From Cyanobium sp. Morenito 9A2 (GTDB taxonomy: Bacteria > Cyanobacteriota > Cyanobacteriia > PCC-6307 > Cyanobiaceae), in assembly GCF_024345575.1 (NCBI RefSeq), contig NZ_JAGQBJ010000008.1, forward strand, positions 1 to 64,000: a stretch of DNA of 64,000 bases, read 5' to 3'. Shown here piece by piece: positions 49,985 through 57,790 of this stretch. A program made the translations under genes and the position numbers. Under the pieces are notes generated by a model, which was given only the letters and a program-made list of their open reading frames with translations, was not told the origin of the DNA and ran no database searches. Position 1 is the first letter of the stretch. Each line of letters begins with the position of its first letter.

Positions 49985-51883
49985 ATGACCCAGGCCAGCC
50001 CCTACCAACCCCTGCACCACAAGTACAGGCCCCAGCGCTTCGACCAGCTGGTGGGGCAGGAGGCGATCGCGGCCACCCTGACCCAGGCGCTGCAGCAGAA
50101 CCGGATCGCGCCGGCCTACCTGTTCAGCGGACCCCGCGGCACCGGCAAGACCTCCAGCGCCCGCATCCTGGCCCGCTCACTCAACTGCCAGGCCAGCGAG
50201 GGGCCCACGGCGGAGCCCTGCGGGCGCTGTGCGCTCTGCATCGGCATTGCCGCCGGCAGCGCCCTCGATGTGATCGAAATCGACGCCGCCTCCAACACCG
50301 GCGTCGACAACATCCGCGAACTGATCGAGCGCTCCCGCTTCGCTCCTGTACAGGCCCGCTGGAAGGTCTACGTGGTGGATGAGTGCCACATGCTCTCCAC
50401 CGCCGCCTTCAACGCCCTGCTGAAAACCCTGGAGGAGCCTCCCCCGCGGGTGGTGTTCGTGCTCGCCACCACTGACCCCCAAAGGGTGCTGCCCACGATC
50501 CTCTCGCGCTGTCAGCGCTTCGATTTTCGCCGCATTCCCCTGGAGGACCTGGAGGGCCACCTGCGCTTCATCGCAGGGGCCGAAGCGATTGGCATCACCC
50601 CCGAGGCCCTGCACGTGGTGGCCCAACGGGCCCAGGGGGGTCTGCGCGATGCTGAAAGCCTGCTGGATCAACTGAGCCTGCTGCCGGCTCCGATCGAAGC
50701 TGGAGCCGTATGGGATCTGCTGGGGGCCGTGCCCGAGCAGGAACTGCTGGAGCTGGCGGAGTCGATGGTGGCGGGGGACCCCTTGGGGGTGATCGAAGCC
50801 AGCCGGCGGCTGCTGGAGCGGGGCCGGGAGCCCGGCGCCGTGCTCCAGGGCCTGACGGGTTTGCTCCGGGATCTGGTGCTGGCACGGGTAGCCCCCGAGC
50901 GCCAGGAACTGAGCAGCTTTTCACCGCCGTTCAGGCCGCGCCTGGTCGAGCTGGCGTGCGCGATCCCTCCAGAGCAACTGCTGCATTGGCAAAGCCAACT
51001 CAAGGGCAGCGAGCAGCAACTGCGCCACAGCGTGCAACCCCGCCTATGGCTTGAGGTGCTGCTGCTGGGCCTCCTGGCGGAACCGGTGAAGGCGAGCCGA
51101 TCGGCCCCAGCCAGGGCGGAGCCACCTGGGCGGAACCCCGCTCACCTGACCCAAACACCGATCAAGGCCCCAACGCCGGCGCACACCGGCGAGCGCCCAG
51201 CCCCGACCTTGGTGGCAGCGGAGGCTCAGGCCCCAGCGGCGGCCTCCGCCGATGCCCCAGCGCCAGTCATCACCGCTGCATCGGCCTCTCCCGTCGCCGG
51301 GGCCGGCCCCAGGCCACCGGCCCACGGAGAGATCCCCCTCGGTGAGCTTTGGCAACAGGTGCTGAGCGCTTTGGAGCTGCCCTCCACGCGCATGTTGCTC
51401 TCCCAGCAGGCCGAGTTGGTGCGGCTCGATGGCCAACGGGCCGTGGTGCAGGTGGCGTCCACCTGGATGGCGATGGTGCAAAGCCGCCTGCCGCTGCTGG
51501 AAAAAGCCGTGGCCACCACCCTGGGGAGCCCCCGCCAGGTGGTGCTCGAGGGGTCCAATCCGGCGACCATGGCAGCCGCCCCTGCACCCGCCTCTCCTCC
51601 GTCCCCAGCTCAGGCCGGCCCAACGGGCCCACCGCGCCCCCGTGCCGACGCCCCCGCTGGGGCAACCCCTGCCGCTGCCGACACCCTTCGCCCCCCCCCC
51701 ACCGATCCAGCTCCCACGGCGGCCCCCACCAGCTCAGGCTCCGGTGCCATGCCAGGGGCAAGTGGCCTGGGAGGAGCCACCAGGCGTGATCAACTGGATG
51801 AAAACGCCCGCCGCTTGGCAGAATTCTTCAACGGCGAAGTGGTGGAACTGGATGGCCCCCTGGAGGATGGGGAAGCGGCCTGA
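49985..51883 (+). CDS. dnaX: DNA polymerase III gamma/tau subunits
   Basis: 632 aa. AAA+ clamp-loader core: YLFSGPRGTGKTSSARILARSLNC (Walker A), the four-Cys zinc module with PCGRCALC, WKVYVVDECHML (Walker B), ILSRCQRFDF (S-R-C sensor), and domain III. The C-terminal half from ~370 is Ala/Pro-rich, then a conserved end RRDQLDENARRLAEFFNGEVV. No intein is present, unlike some cyanobacterial dnaX genes. A ten-C run falls at codons ~569-572 (51691-51700) near the end and could cause slippage. It loads beta clamps with HolA and HolB. Confidence 0.94.
   Translation: MTQASPYQPLHHKYRPQRFDQLVGQEAIAATLTQALQQNRIAPAYLFSGPRGTGKTSSARILARSLNCQASEGPTAEPCGRCALCIGIAAGSALDVIEIDAASNTGVDNIRELIERSRFAPVQARWKVYVVDECHMLSTAAFNALLKTLEEPPPRVVFVLATTDPQRVLPTILSRCQRFDFRRIPLEDLEGHLRFIAGAEAIGITPEALHVVAQRAQGGLRDAESLLDQLSLLPAPIEAGAVWDLLGAVPEQELLELAESMVAGDPLGVIEASRRLLERGREPGAVLQGLTGLLRDLVLARVAPERQELSSFSPPFRPRLVELACAIPPEQLLHWQSQLKGSEQQLRHSVQPRLWLEVLLLGLLAEPVKASRSAPARAEPPGRNPAHLTQTPIKAPTPAHTGERPAPTLVAAEAQAPAAASADAPAPVITAASASPVAGAGPRPPAHGEIPLGELWQQVLSALELPSTRMLLSQQAELVRLDGQRAVVQVASTWMAMVQSRLPLLEKAVATTLGSPRQVVLEGSNPATMAAAPAPASPPSPAQAGPTGPPRPRADAPAGATPAAADTLRPPPTDPAPTAAPTSSGSGAMPGASGLGGATRRDQLDENARRLAEFFNGEVVELDGPLEDGEAA
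51691..51700 (+). repeat. Ten-base C homopolymer inside dnaX
   Basis: CCCCCCCCCC in frame near codons 569-572, encoding prolines between the Ala/Pro linker and the conserved C-terminal tail. Such a run is prone to polymerase slippage. A shift by one or two bases would enter frames ending at 51789, or reading past the stop of dnaX, so slipped products would lose the conserved end. Confidence 0.85.
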
Positions 51884-51890
51884 TGGAAGC

Positions 51891-53756
51891 TCAGGACCAG
51901 AAGCTTTCAAGATCGAGTTCATCAATCTGCTGTTTCGCTTCGCGAAAATAGGTGCTACTGGTGAGCCGCTCCACGTCCTTCTCCTTCTTGCCCTGATCGA
52001 TCTCGATCTTGAGCTCCCGCAACTGGCGCTCAAGCGCTTCCTCTCGCAACGTTCGATCCGTCACATCGCGGGCAATGCCTTCAAGGTAGAGGATCCTCCC
52101 AGCCGCATCCTTCACCAACCGAGCATCGAGCTCAAGCCAGATGCTGCTCCCATCCGTGCGGTTGGTCTGATACACGAAATCGGTCACCGTGCCATCGCGT
52201 TCAAGCAATTGCTGAAGGTTGGCGACCACCTGTGGCTGCTGGAAGAATTGGGCATTGACATCCTGGACAGACTCCAGCATGGCCTCAGCCGAGTGATAGC
52301 CGTAGATCGAAGCCAAAGCCGGGTTGGCCCGCAGCAGTTGACCCTCGGTACTGGACAGGAAAATACCATCCTGGGCATTCTCGAAGATGCTACGAAAGTT
52401 CTCCTCCGCAAGGGTGAGATCGAGGTTTGATTGCTCAAGCGCCGCAAACGACGTCTGCAGCTGCTGCGTCATGTCGTTGAAGGAACGCGCCAGCTGATTG
52501 ATTTCAATGATCTGACTGGAATCGACAGTCTGATTGAGGTCACCTCCAGCCAGTCTCCTGGCCGCTAATGATATCTTCTCGATGGGATTGGTGACCCACT
52601 GAGATGAGGCCACACCTAGAAAAACCGCAAACACGAGCGATCCGATACACAACAAGACGGTGGTCCTGGAATTGGCTTCGATCTGGCCCATAAAATCAGC
52701 TTCAGGAGTCACCACCAACAGCAGCCAGCGCAATCCCTTGCCATCTTCAAGTGGTGAAACACGCATCATTTCCCTCTTGCCATCGAGCGAGAACTCGTAC
52801 TGATGACTCATATCAAGATGACTGTATTCTCCTAAGTTTGTCGCCAGCACATTCATGGCGCCCTTGAGCATCGGATCCTTGGATTCACTCGCGAAGACCC
52901 TCTGAAGCTGATCACCTTTGCCAGTGATCAAGGGCTGATTAGCCGTGGAAGAGGCAATCAATTCACCACTCCGTTCAAAGATATAAACCTTGCTGTTTCG
53001 ACTGACCTTCAATGAGCGGAGAAATTCACTGATCTGATCGAGACTGATCTGGGTATTAAACACCCCCAAAAGCTTGCCCCCAGGTCCGAAGTATGGCGCT
53101 ACAGCATTTAGTTGCAGATTGTCGTAGCCGAAGTTGACCGTTACCGGCCCCCACGTTGGACGGCGGGCAGCCACTGCGGCCTTGAACAAGGGGGAATTAA
53201 TGGCAGAAAAATTAGAACGGACTTTCTCCACCCCCGCAGGATTACCAGAGCGCTCCAGCCCGTAGTAAACGAGATCTCCCTCACCTGGCTTGAGTTGAAT
53301 CGCCAACTGAGGTTCCTCTGCAGAGGCGAAGCGGTTGGTAGCCCAACCAATACGAAGGAAACGACCCTCACGATCCACCAGACCCGAGTAGCCAATATCA
53401 GTGAATGAATTCACCTGCTTCCAGAGAAAGGGGCGTGCGGCCTGGATGTTGTCAAAACTGATCAACCCCAGACTGGCAGCATTCGCATTTAACGCGTTGA
53501 CGCGGTGGGGCGTATTGAGAAAATTGCTGACCCGTACCGAAACCTGTTTCGCGATCGCGTCCTGGAGTTGCGCTGCCAACTCATTGACCGCCCGCTGGCT
53601 ATGTCGAAACGATAAAAAAGCCACCAGCCCCACGGTGGCCACCGTCTGGAGCACGAAGGGAACCACCAAGTAGGTGCGGAGGTTCAGGCGAATGGACCGC
53701 ACGCTCCATGACTGACGCCATCGTCTCCGGGTCTGTCGATGGTTACGAAGGATCAT
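51891..53756 (-). CDS. Membrane Cache-HAMP-PAS sensor protein without an output domain
   Basis: 621 aa. A first transmembrane segment lies at about 29-50. A ~310-residue extracytoplasmic region follows (FTDIGYSGLVDREGRFLRIGW, LLGVFNTQISLDQISEFLRSL, VYIFERSGELIAS), typical of a double Cache ligand-binding domain. TM2 is about 365-386, HAMP about 387-437 (VTNPIEKISLAARRLAGGDLN), PAS about 452-565 (ENFRSIFENAQDGIFLSSTEGQ ... LEGIARDVTDRTLREEA). The tail (566-621) is a coiled coil ending QQIDELDLESFWS. There is no HisKA, HATPase, GGDEF, cyclase or PP2C domain, so it probably signals through a protein partner. Lower GC than the core. Possibly linked to the glutaminase gene 181 bp upstream on the same strand. 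Confidence 0.85.
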   Translation of the reverse strand: MILRNHRQTRRRWRQSWSVRSIRLNLRTYLVVPFVLQTVATVGLVAFLSFRHSQRAVNELAAQLQDAIAKQVSVRVSNFLNTPHRVNALNANAASLGLISFDNIQAARPFLWKQVNSFTDIGYSGLVDREGRFLRIGWATNRFASAEEPQLAIQLKPGEGDLVYYGLERSGNPAGVEKVRSNFSAINSPLFKAAVAARRPTWGPVTVNFGYDNLQLNAVAPYFGPGGKLLGVFNTQISLDQISEFLRSLKVSRNSKVYIFERSGELIASSTANQPLITGKGDQLQRVFASESKDPMLKGAMNVLATNLGEYSHLDMSHQYEFSLDGKREMMRVSPLEDGKGLRWLLLVVTPEADFMGQIEANSRTTVLLCIGSLVFAVFLGVASSQWVTNPIEKISLAARRLAGGDLNQTVDSSQIIEINQLARSFNDMTQQLQTSFAALEQSNLDLTLAEENFRSIFENAQDGIFLSSTEGQLLRANPALASIYGYHSAEAMLESVQDVNAQFFQQPQVVANLQQLLERDGTVTDFVYQTNRTDGSSIWLELDARLVKDAAGRILYLEGIARDVTDRTLREEALERQLRELKIEIDQGKKEKDVERLTSSTYFREAKQQIDELDLESFWS

Positions 53757-53937
53757 GGTGGTGTAAGTAGCAGTCTAGAGGAGATCGCTTTGTCATCCTC
53801 TTTGCCGCCTGAAGACCAGGAAGGAAGGCTAAAGAAAGGTGAAGACCTCAACATCCGTCCGAATGAGTACGGGCGGGTCAAGGGGACATCAGGCAGGAAA
53901 AAGTAGCGGGCCAGAGTCTGCGGGGTTCTGGGGGGAT

Positions 53938-54969
53938 CTACCAGCCCAGGGAATGATCGTCGCCATTCATCCAACTGGTGAGGTCGTGTTTGGGAGTGGC
54001 CGTGTTGAACATATGCAGACCAAAATCACGCGAGAGTTCCTCGCAGACTTTAATCCCCCGAGTGCTATTGCCCTTGGCATCGAGGGGAGGCGAAAAAATT
54101 CCAATACCAAGCTTTCCGGAGGCAACGGCTGTGATCCCCCCAGCGACGCCACTCTTGGCGGGAATGCCCACCCGGTAAGCCCATTCGCCCGAGGCGTCGT
54201 ACATGCCGCAGGTGAGCATCAGACTGATCACATCCTGTACATAACGTTCATCGATCGCTCGTACACCCGTGACTGGATTCACACCACCATTGGCCAACGT
54301 GGCTGACATCATGGCCAGATCCTTGGCATTGACCAACATCGAGCATTGCTGAAAATACAGATCCAGTGTTTCATCTATTTTTTCGCCAACCATGCCAAAG
54401 TTCAACATCAGAAAAGCCATTGCCCTGTTTCGATGACCCGTCTGCTTTTCAGAAAGAAACACGGGAACATTAATGTCGTGAGCCCTTCCTGTGTAGCGCT
54501 CAAACATCTCAAGAATGCGCTTGAGGCGCTCCGTGCCGTTACGCCCCTTGATCAAATCCGTGGTGGCAATCGCACCTGAATTGACCATGGGATTATAGGG
54601 CCGATTAGTAGCCTCATCCAGGATGATTGAGTTAAAAGCTTCTCCAGTGGGCTCCATACCCACCTTGCTATTCACATACTTTCGGCCGTGATCTTCTAAG
54701 GCAAGCCCAAACACAAAGGCTTTTGAAATGGATTGAATAGTGAAGGTTTGCTCGCAGTCGCCCACTTCAAAGGCCTGGCCATCGGTGCTGACAACGCAAA
54801 TTCCAAAAGACTCCGGGCTTGCAAGCGCCAACTCAGGAATGTAATCAGCAACCTTTCCCTTTTTGAGAACGCGATGCTTGTTGTAGAGATCATTAAGGTA
54901 GCCCCTGAAGGGAGAAGCCACGGCATTGATCGTGCTCGCCAGCGATCCAAAACTCCCTAAATCAGCCAT
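53938..54969 (-). CDS. glsA: Glutaminase (GlsA family)
   Basis: 343 aa, slightly longer than the ~305-residue family norm because of N- and C-terminal additions. The serine-dependent beta-lactamase-like fold shows the S-x-x-K nucleophile (Ser80-Lys83) in TIQSISKAFVFGLALED, the N-P-M-V-N-S-G-A-I block after RPYN, GHRNRAMAFLM, LMLTCGMYDASGEWAYRVGIPAKSGVAGG. It hydrolyses glutamine to glutamate and ammonia. Its ATG lies three bases after the MinD-like stop with a GGAGGG ribosome site in the end of that gene, so the two are translated together. Codon use is A/T-richer than the core genes. Confidence 0.94.
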   Translation of the reverse strand: MADLGSFGSLASTINAVASPFRGYLNDLYNKHRVLKKGKVADYIPELALASPESFGICVVSTDGQAFEVGDCEQTFTIQSISKAFVFGLALEDHGRKYVNSKVGMEPTGEAFNSIILDEATNRPYNPMVNSGAIATTDLIKGRNGTERLKRILEMFERYTGRAHDINVPVFLSEKQTGHRNRAMAFLMLNFGMVGEKIDETLDLYFQQCSMLVNAKDLAMMSATLANGGVNPVTGVRAIDERYVQDVISLMLTCGMYDASGEWAYRVGIPAKSGVAGGITAVASGKLGIGIFSPPLDAKGNSTRGIKVCEELSRDFGLHMFNTATPKHDLTSWMNGDDHSLGW

Positions 54970-54972
54970 CGA

Positions 54973-55734
54973 TCAATCACCCTCCATGATCGCTTTTGCC
55001 ACCCGCTGAAACTCCTTTGTCAACGGGTGAGCTGGGTACTTCACGCAGAACACTCCTTCGCTGGCCAAGCGAGCAAAGTCTTCTGAAAGCGGAAAAATTC
55101 CAGCCACTGATTCCTTGTAGGTTTCGCTCACTTTCGCTTGCAATGCATCCAAATTAAGTTCACTATGAGCTTTGTTAATAGCAAGGAGCATCCGCCGAAC
55201 CTTGAGCTGTCGGGCCACATCGATGGTGACCGCCGTGCCCTGGTAATCCTGCTTATCCGGGCGCAATATCAACAGCAGCACATGGGAAATAGCAATCGAC
55301 AGGAACGTTTCCTTGGAAAGGCCCGGATGCGTATCGATGAAAAGGAAATCCAGCTTGAGCTGGCGAACGAGACTCCTGAAACCATCGTTCATCTTGCCCA
55401 CGTCGTAGCCCACCTGAAGGATGCGCGCAATGTCATCGGGCTTCACACTGGAGGGCACCAAAAAAATCTGGCCAGGGAGTTCGACCCCCACCTTGGCACT
55501 GACGTCATAGGCGGCTTCATCGATAGAGGCTTCGCCCCACAGATAATCATTGAGGGTTTTATCGACCTCCTCTTGTTCGAGGCAAAACAAATTGTGAATA
55601 CCCGGTGAAGGCACATCCGTGTCAATCACACCAACTCGAAAGCCTTGAGCCGCAATGGTGGTGGAAAGATTTGCCGTAAAATTAGATTTACCGGTGCCCC
55701 CTCGATAGGAATGTACGGAGACAACCTTCGGCAT
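54973..55734 (-). CDS. MinD/ParA-type P-loop ATPase with an altered signature lysine
   Basis: 253 aa from ATG 55734. The deviant Walker A is VVSVHSYRGGTGKSNFTANLS: the P-loop Lys16 is present, but the signature lysine of K-G-G-x-G-K is Arg11. Switch/Walker A' region GVIDTDVPSPGIHNLF and Walker B LDFLFIDTHPGLSKET follow, then LLLILRPDKQDYQGTAVTIDVARQL and VRRMLLAINKAH. This family couples ATP-dependent dimerisation to positioning or regulation of partners. It is not the cell-division MinD: there is no C-terminal amphipathic membrane helix. An AAGG ribosome site lies six bases before the ATG. An in-frame upstream extension to 55959 is not family-like. First gene of the glutaminase operon. Confidence 0.88.
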   Translation of the reverse strand: MPKVVSVHSYRGGTGKSNFTANLSTTIAAQGFRVGVIDTDVPSPGIHNLFCLEQEEVDKTLNDYLWGEASIDEAAYDVSAKVGVELPGQIFLVPSSVKPDDIARILQVGYDVGKMNDGFRSLVRQLKLDFLFIDTHPGLSKETFLSIAISHVLLLILRPDKQDYQGTAVTIDVARQLKVRRMLLAINKAHSELNLDALQAKVSETYKESVAGIFPLSEDFARLASEGVFCVKYPAHPLTKEFQRVAKAIMEGD

Positions 55735-55755
55735 TTTTGACCTTGAATCGTTCAA

Positions 55756-55797
55756 CACATAAGCTAAGACACTTGCAGCTGCGGTAACAGGGGCTAC
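55756..55797 (-). promoter_or_regulatory. NtcA-type nitrogen-control promoter (GTA-N8-TAC plus -10)
   Basis: GTAGCCCCTGTTAC on the minus strand (55797-55784) fits GTA-N8-TAC, the consensus for the global nitrogen regulator NtcA. A -10-like TATGTG (55761-55756) begins 22 bases after it, the spacing reported for NtcA-activated promoters; the last base is not the preferred T. TAGCTT at 55766-55761 is an alternative -10. The site is 50 bp upstream of the MinD-like ATG. The palindrome and spacing are observed; NtcA binding is inferred. Confidence 0.55.
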
Positions 55798-55957
55798 CGA
55801 GTTCGTCTTCCCTGCCCATGGTGGACCCCGCCCGTTTTCCCGTGGGCGGCCCCCGTCGATTCGCGGGCCGCCAGTCGTCGGGATTGTCGCAACCATGACA
55901 CCCGCCCAGGTGCTCCGCCTGCGATGACTGGATGCAGGCCGACCCTCCAGCGCATCC

Positions 55958-56374
55958 ATGGATCCTTCCCGTGCCTTTGCAGCGGTCGCCCTGGCCGCCG
56001 TCGCCTGGGATGGGGTGATGAGTCGCGCCGGTGCCCGGGCCCTGCGCCACGCCCTGGACTACCGCCCCCCTTACAACGAGCACAGCGACCAGCAGATGCT
56101 CGCTTTGTTGAACGAGCTGCTGGAGAGCCTCAAGCACAAAGGCGCTGAAGCGCTGTTGCTTGAGGCCTGCGGCGCCCTGGATGGGCGCCAACGCTTGACA
56201 GCCTTCGCCATGACGGCAGAAATCATGCGCTCGGATGGTCCCTTGCTGGAAGAAGAGCGCCGGATCCTCGATCACCTCTCGCTCGTACTTGAACTATCCG
56301 CCGACGAGAGCGAACAGATTCTGCAGGTGATGGACATCCTGCATGCAGGCCTCCTGGAGGCTGGGCTCAGCTGA
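55958..56374 (+). CDS. TerB-like (tellurite-resistance family) protein
   Basis: 138 aa, all helical. It reads FAAVALAAVAWDGVMSRAG near the N-terminus, then LEACGALDGRQRLTAFAMTAEIMRSDGPLLEEERRILDHLSLVLELS. The A-D-G-x-L-x-x-E-E pattern (here S-D-G-P-L-L-E-E-E) is the acidic metal-site signature of TerB/DUF533 proteins. These bind metal ions and appear in stress systems; role here is unknown. Divergent from the MinD-like gene with 223 bp between; the NtcA-like box is 161 bp upstream of it and could in principle act both ways. Confidence 0.78.
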   Translation: MDPSRAFAAVALAAVAWDGVMSRAGARALRHALDYRPPYNEHSDQQMLALLNELLESLKHKGAEALLLEACGALDGRQRLTAFAMTAEIMRSDGPLLEEERRILDHLSLVLELSADESEQILQVMDILHAGLLEAGLS

Positions 56375-56396
56375 GGCGGGCCGGTGACCGGTGCAA

Positions 56397-57752
56397 TCAG
56401 GAGGCCTGGGTGCTCAGATCGCTTTCGGGCAAGGAACCCAGGTGAAGGGTCTTGGCCCAGATCAGCCGTTTGGGCAGCAGGGCCATGCGCACGCTGACCC
56501 AGGGAATGACCACGAACCAATGGATCAGGTATCCAATCCCGAGGGCGAGGGTGATCGGGTTGGCCTCCGGCAGGGCTGGTCCTTCGCTGGGTCGCCGGCA
56601 GCCTTGAAGCATCGCCACCCCAGAAAGCCCCAGGGCCACCAGGGACAGGGGCCAGATCACCGGCCAGGTGCGGGTCAGGACCGAGGTGGCCAAATCGGCC
56701 ACCGCCACCACAGGCAGCCCGTACTGCAACAGGAAGAAACTACTGAGATCGAGCTTCCGAGGCAGGCTGACGCGCTCGGAAAGCAGCCCCGGCCAGTAAT
56801 CAAAGAAACGCTGCAGGCCCCCCTCGGCCCAGCGCTGGCGCTGGCGCCAAAGCGCCCCAAAGCTGAGCACAGCCTCCTCCTGCACCGGCGGATCCCAGAG
56901 CACGCCGATGGAGCGTCCCGCGAGCAAGAGCCTGAAACTGAGGTCAAGATCGTCGGTGACGGTGGCCTCATTGAATCCCCCGCATGCCTGAATCTCAGCC
57001 CGTAACAAGAGTTGGCCGTTGCCCCGCAGCTCGGCGATGCCTCCGCCGTCGAGGCGGCCCTGCTGAATCACCGCATCAAGGGCCATCTCCATCGCCTGGG
57101 CCTGGGTGAGCAGGTTGACCTCGGCGTTGACCACCGCCTTGCGCAACTGGACCGCTGACCAACCTCCCTGCTCAGCGAAGGGGATCAGCCGCTCGAGAAC
57201 ATCGCTCTGAAGCTGGGCATCGGCATCGAGCACCAACATCCAGCGGCCCTCCAACTGTGAAAGAACGGTGTTGAGGGCGCCGGATTTACCGCCTCCCGCC
57301 TCACGGCTGCGACGCACCAGGCGCAGGAAGGGGTGCTGGAGCCTGAGCCCGTCGAGCAGTTCGGGAGTGCGATCACTGCTGCCGTCATCAACAATCCACA
57401 GCAGCAACTGGCCGGCGGGATAACGAAGCTGAGCGATACGCTCCACCAGGCGGCCGATGACCGCCTCCTCATCCCTGGCCGCCACCACCACATCCACCAA
57501 AGGCACGGCCACCTCGACGTCGGGGTTGGTCGTTGCCGGGGCGCCATCGGTCTCAGCGCGACGACGCAGAGCGGCGAGCACCAGGGTGCGCAGGCTGTGG
57601 AGCCCGAGCAGCAGGGTCAAACTGAGGGCCGGCACAAGGCTGCGCCAGCCCTCGAGACCATGGGGAGCGATGCCGGCCGCTCCGCAGGCCAACAGGAACA
57701 GCGAGGCCTTCAGCCGTCGGCGATCGGTCCCCGTGCTGCCGTTCGCGGCCAT
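56397..57752 (-). CDS. Membrane glycosyltransferase family 2, probable monoglucosyldiacylglycerol synthase
   Basis: 451 aa. Two N-terminal membrane segments, a cytosolic GT2 domain and about three C-terminal segments. Motifs: VDVVVAARDEEAVIGRLVE, LLLWIVDDGSSDRT, WMLVLDADAQL (D-x-D), TVTDDLDLSFRLLLAG (T-D/E-D), and the processive-type WRQRQRWAEGGLQRFFDYW (Q-x-x-R-W). This layout, and the R-W-A-E-G-G-x-Q-R-x-x-D-Y-W block in particular, matches my recollection of cyanobacterial Sll1377 (MgdA), which makes glucosyldiacylglycerol, precursor of galactolipid. Cellulose-synthase-like or other lipid GT roles remain possible. Confidence 0.72.
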   Translation of the reverse strand: MAANGSTGTDRRRLKASLFLLACGAAGIAPHGLEGWRSLVPALSLTLLLGLHSLRTLVLAALRRRAETDGAPATTNPDVEVAVPLVDVVVAARDEEAVIGRLVERIAQLRYPAGQLLLWIVDDGSSDRTPELLDGLRLQHPFLRLVRRSREAGGGKSGALNTVLSQLEGRWMLVLDADAQLQSDVLERLIPFAEQGGWSAVQLRKAVVNAEVNLLTQAQAMEMALDAVIQQGRLDGGGIAELRGNGQLLLRAEIQACGGFNEATVTDDLDLSFRLLLAGRSIGVLWDPPVQEEAVLSFGALWRQRQRWAEGGLQRFFDYWPGLLSERVSLPRKLDLSSFFLLQYGLPVVAVADLATSVLTRTWPVIWPLSLVALGLSGVAMLQGCRRPSEGPALPEANPITLALGIGYLIHWFVVIPWVSVRMALLPKRLIWAKTLHLGSLPESDLSTQAS

Positions 57753-57790
57753 GGCGGACCCAAAAGTTGAGGAAGTTTAGAGGCCCAGGC

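Noticed and set aside
49985-51883. Intein or split in dnaX, as in some cyanobacteria
   Set aside because: The P-loop, zinc and sensor regions run on without an insertion and the frame is continuous.
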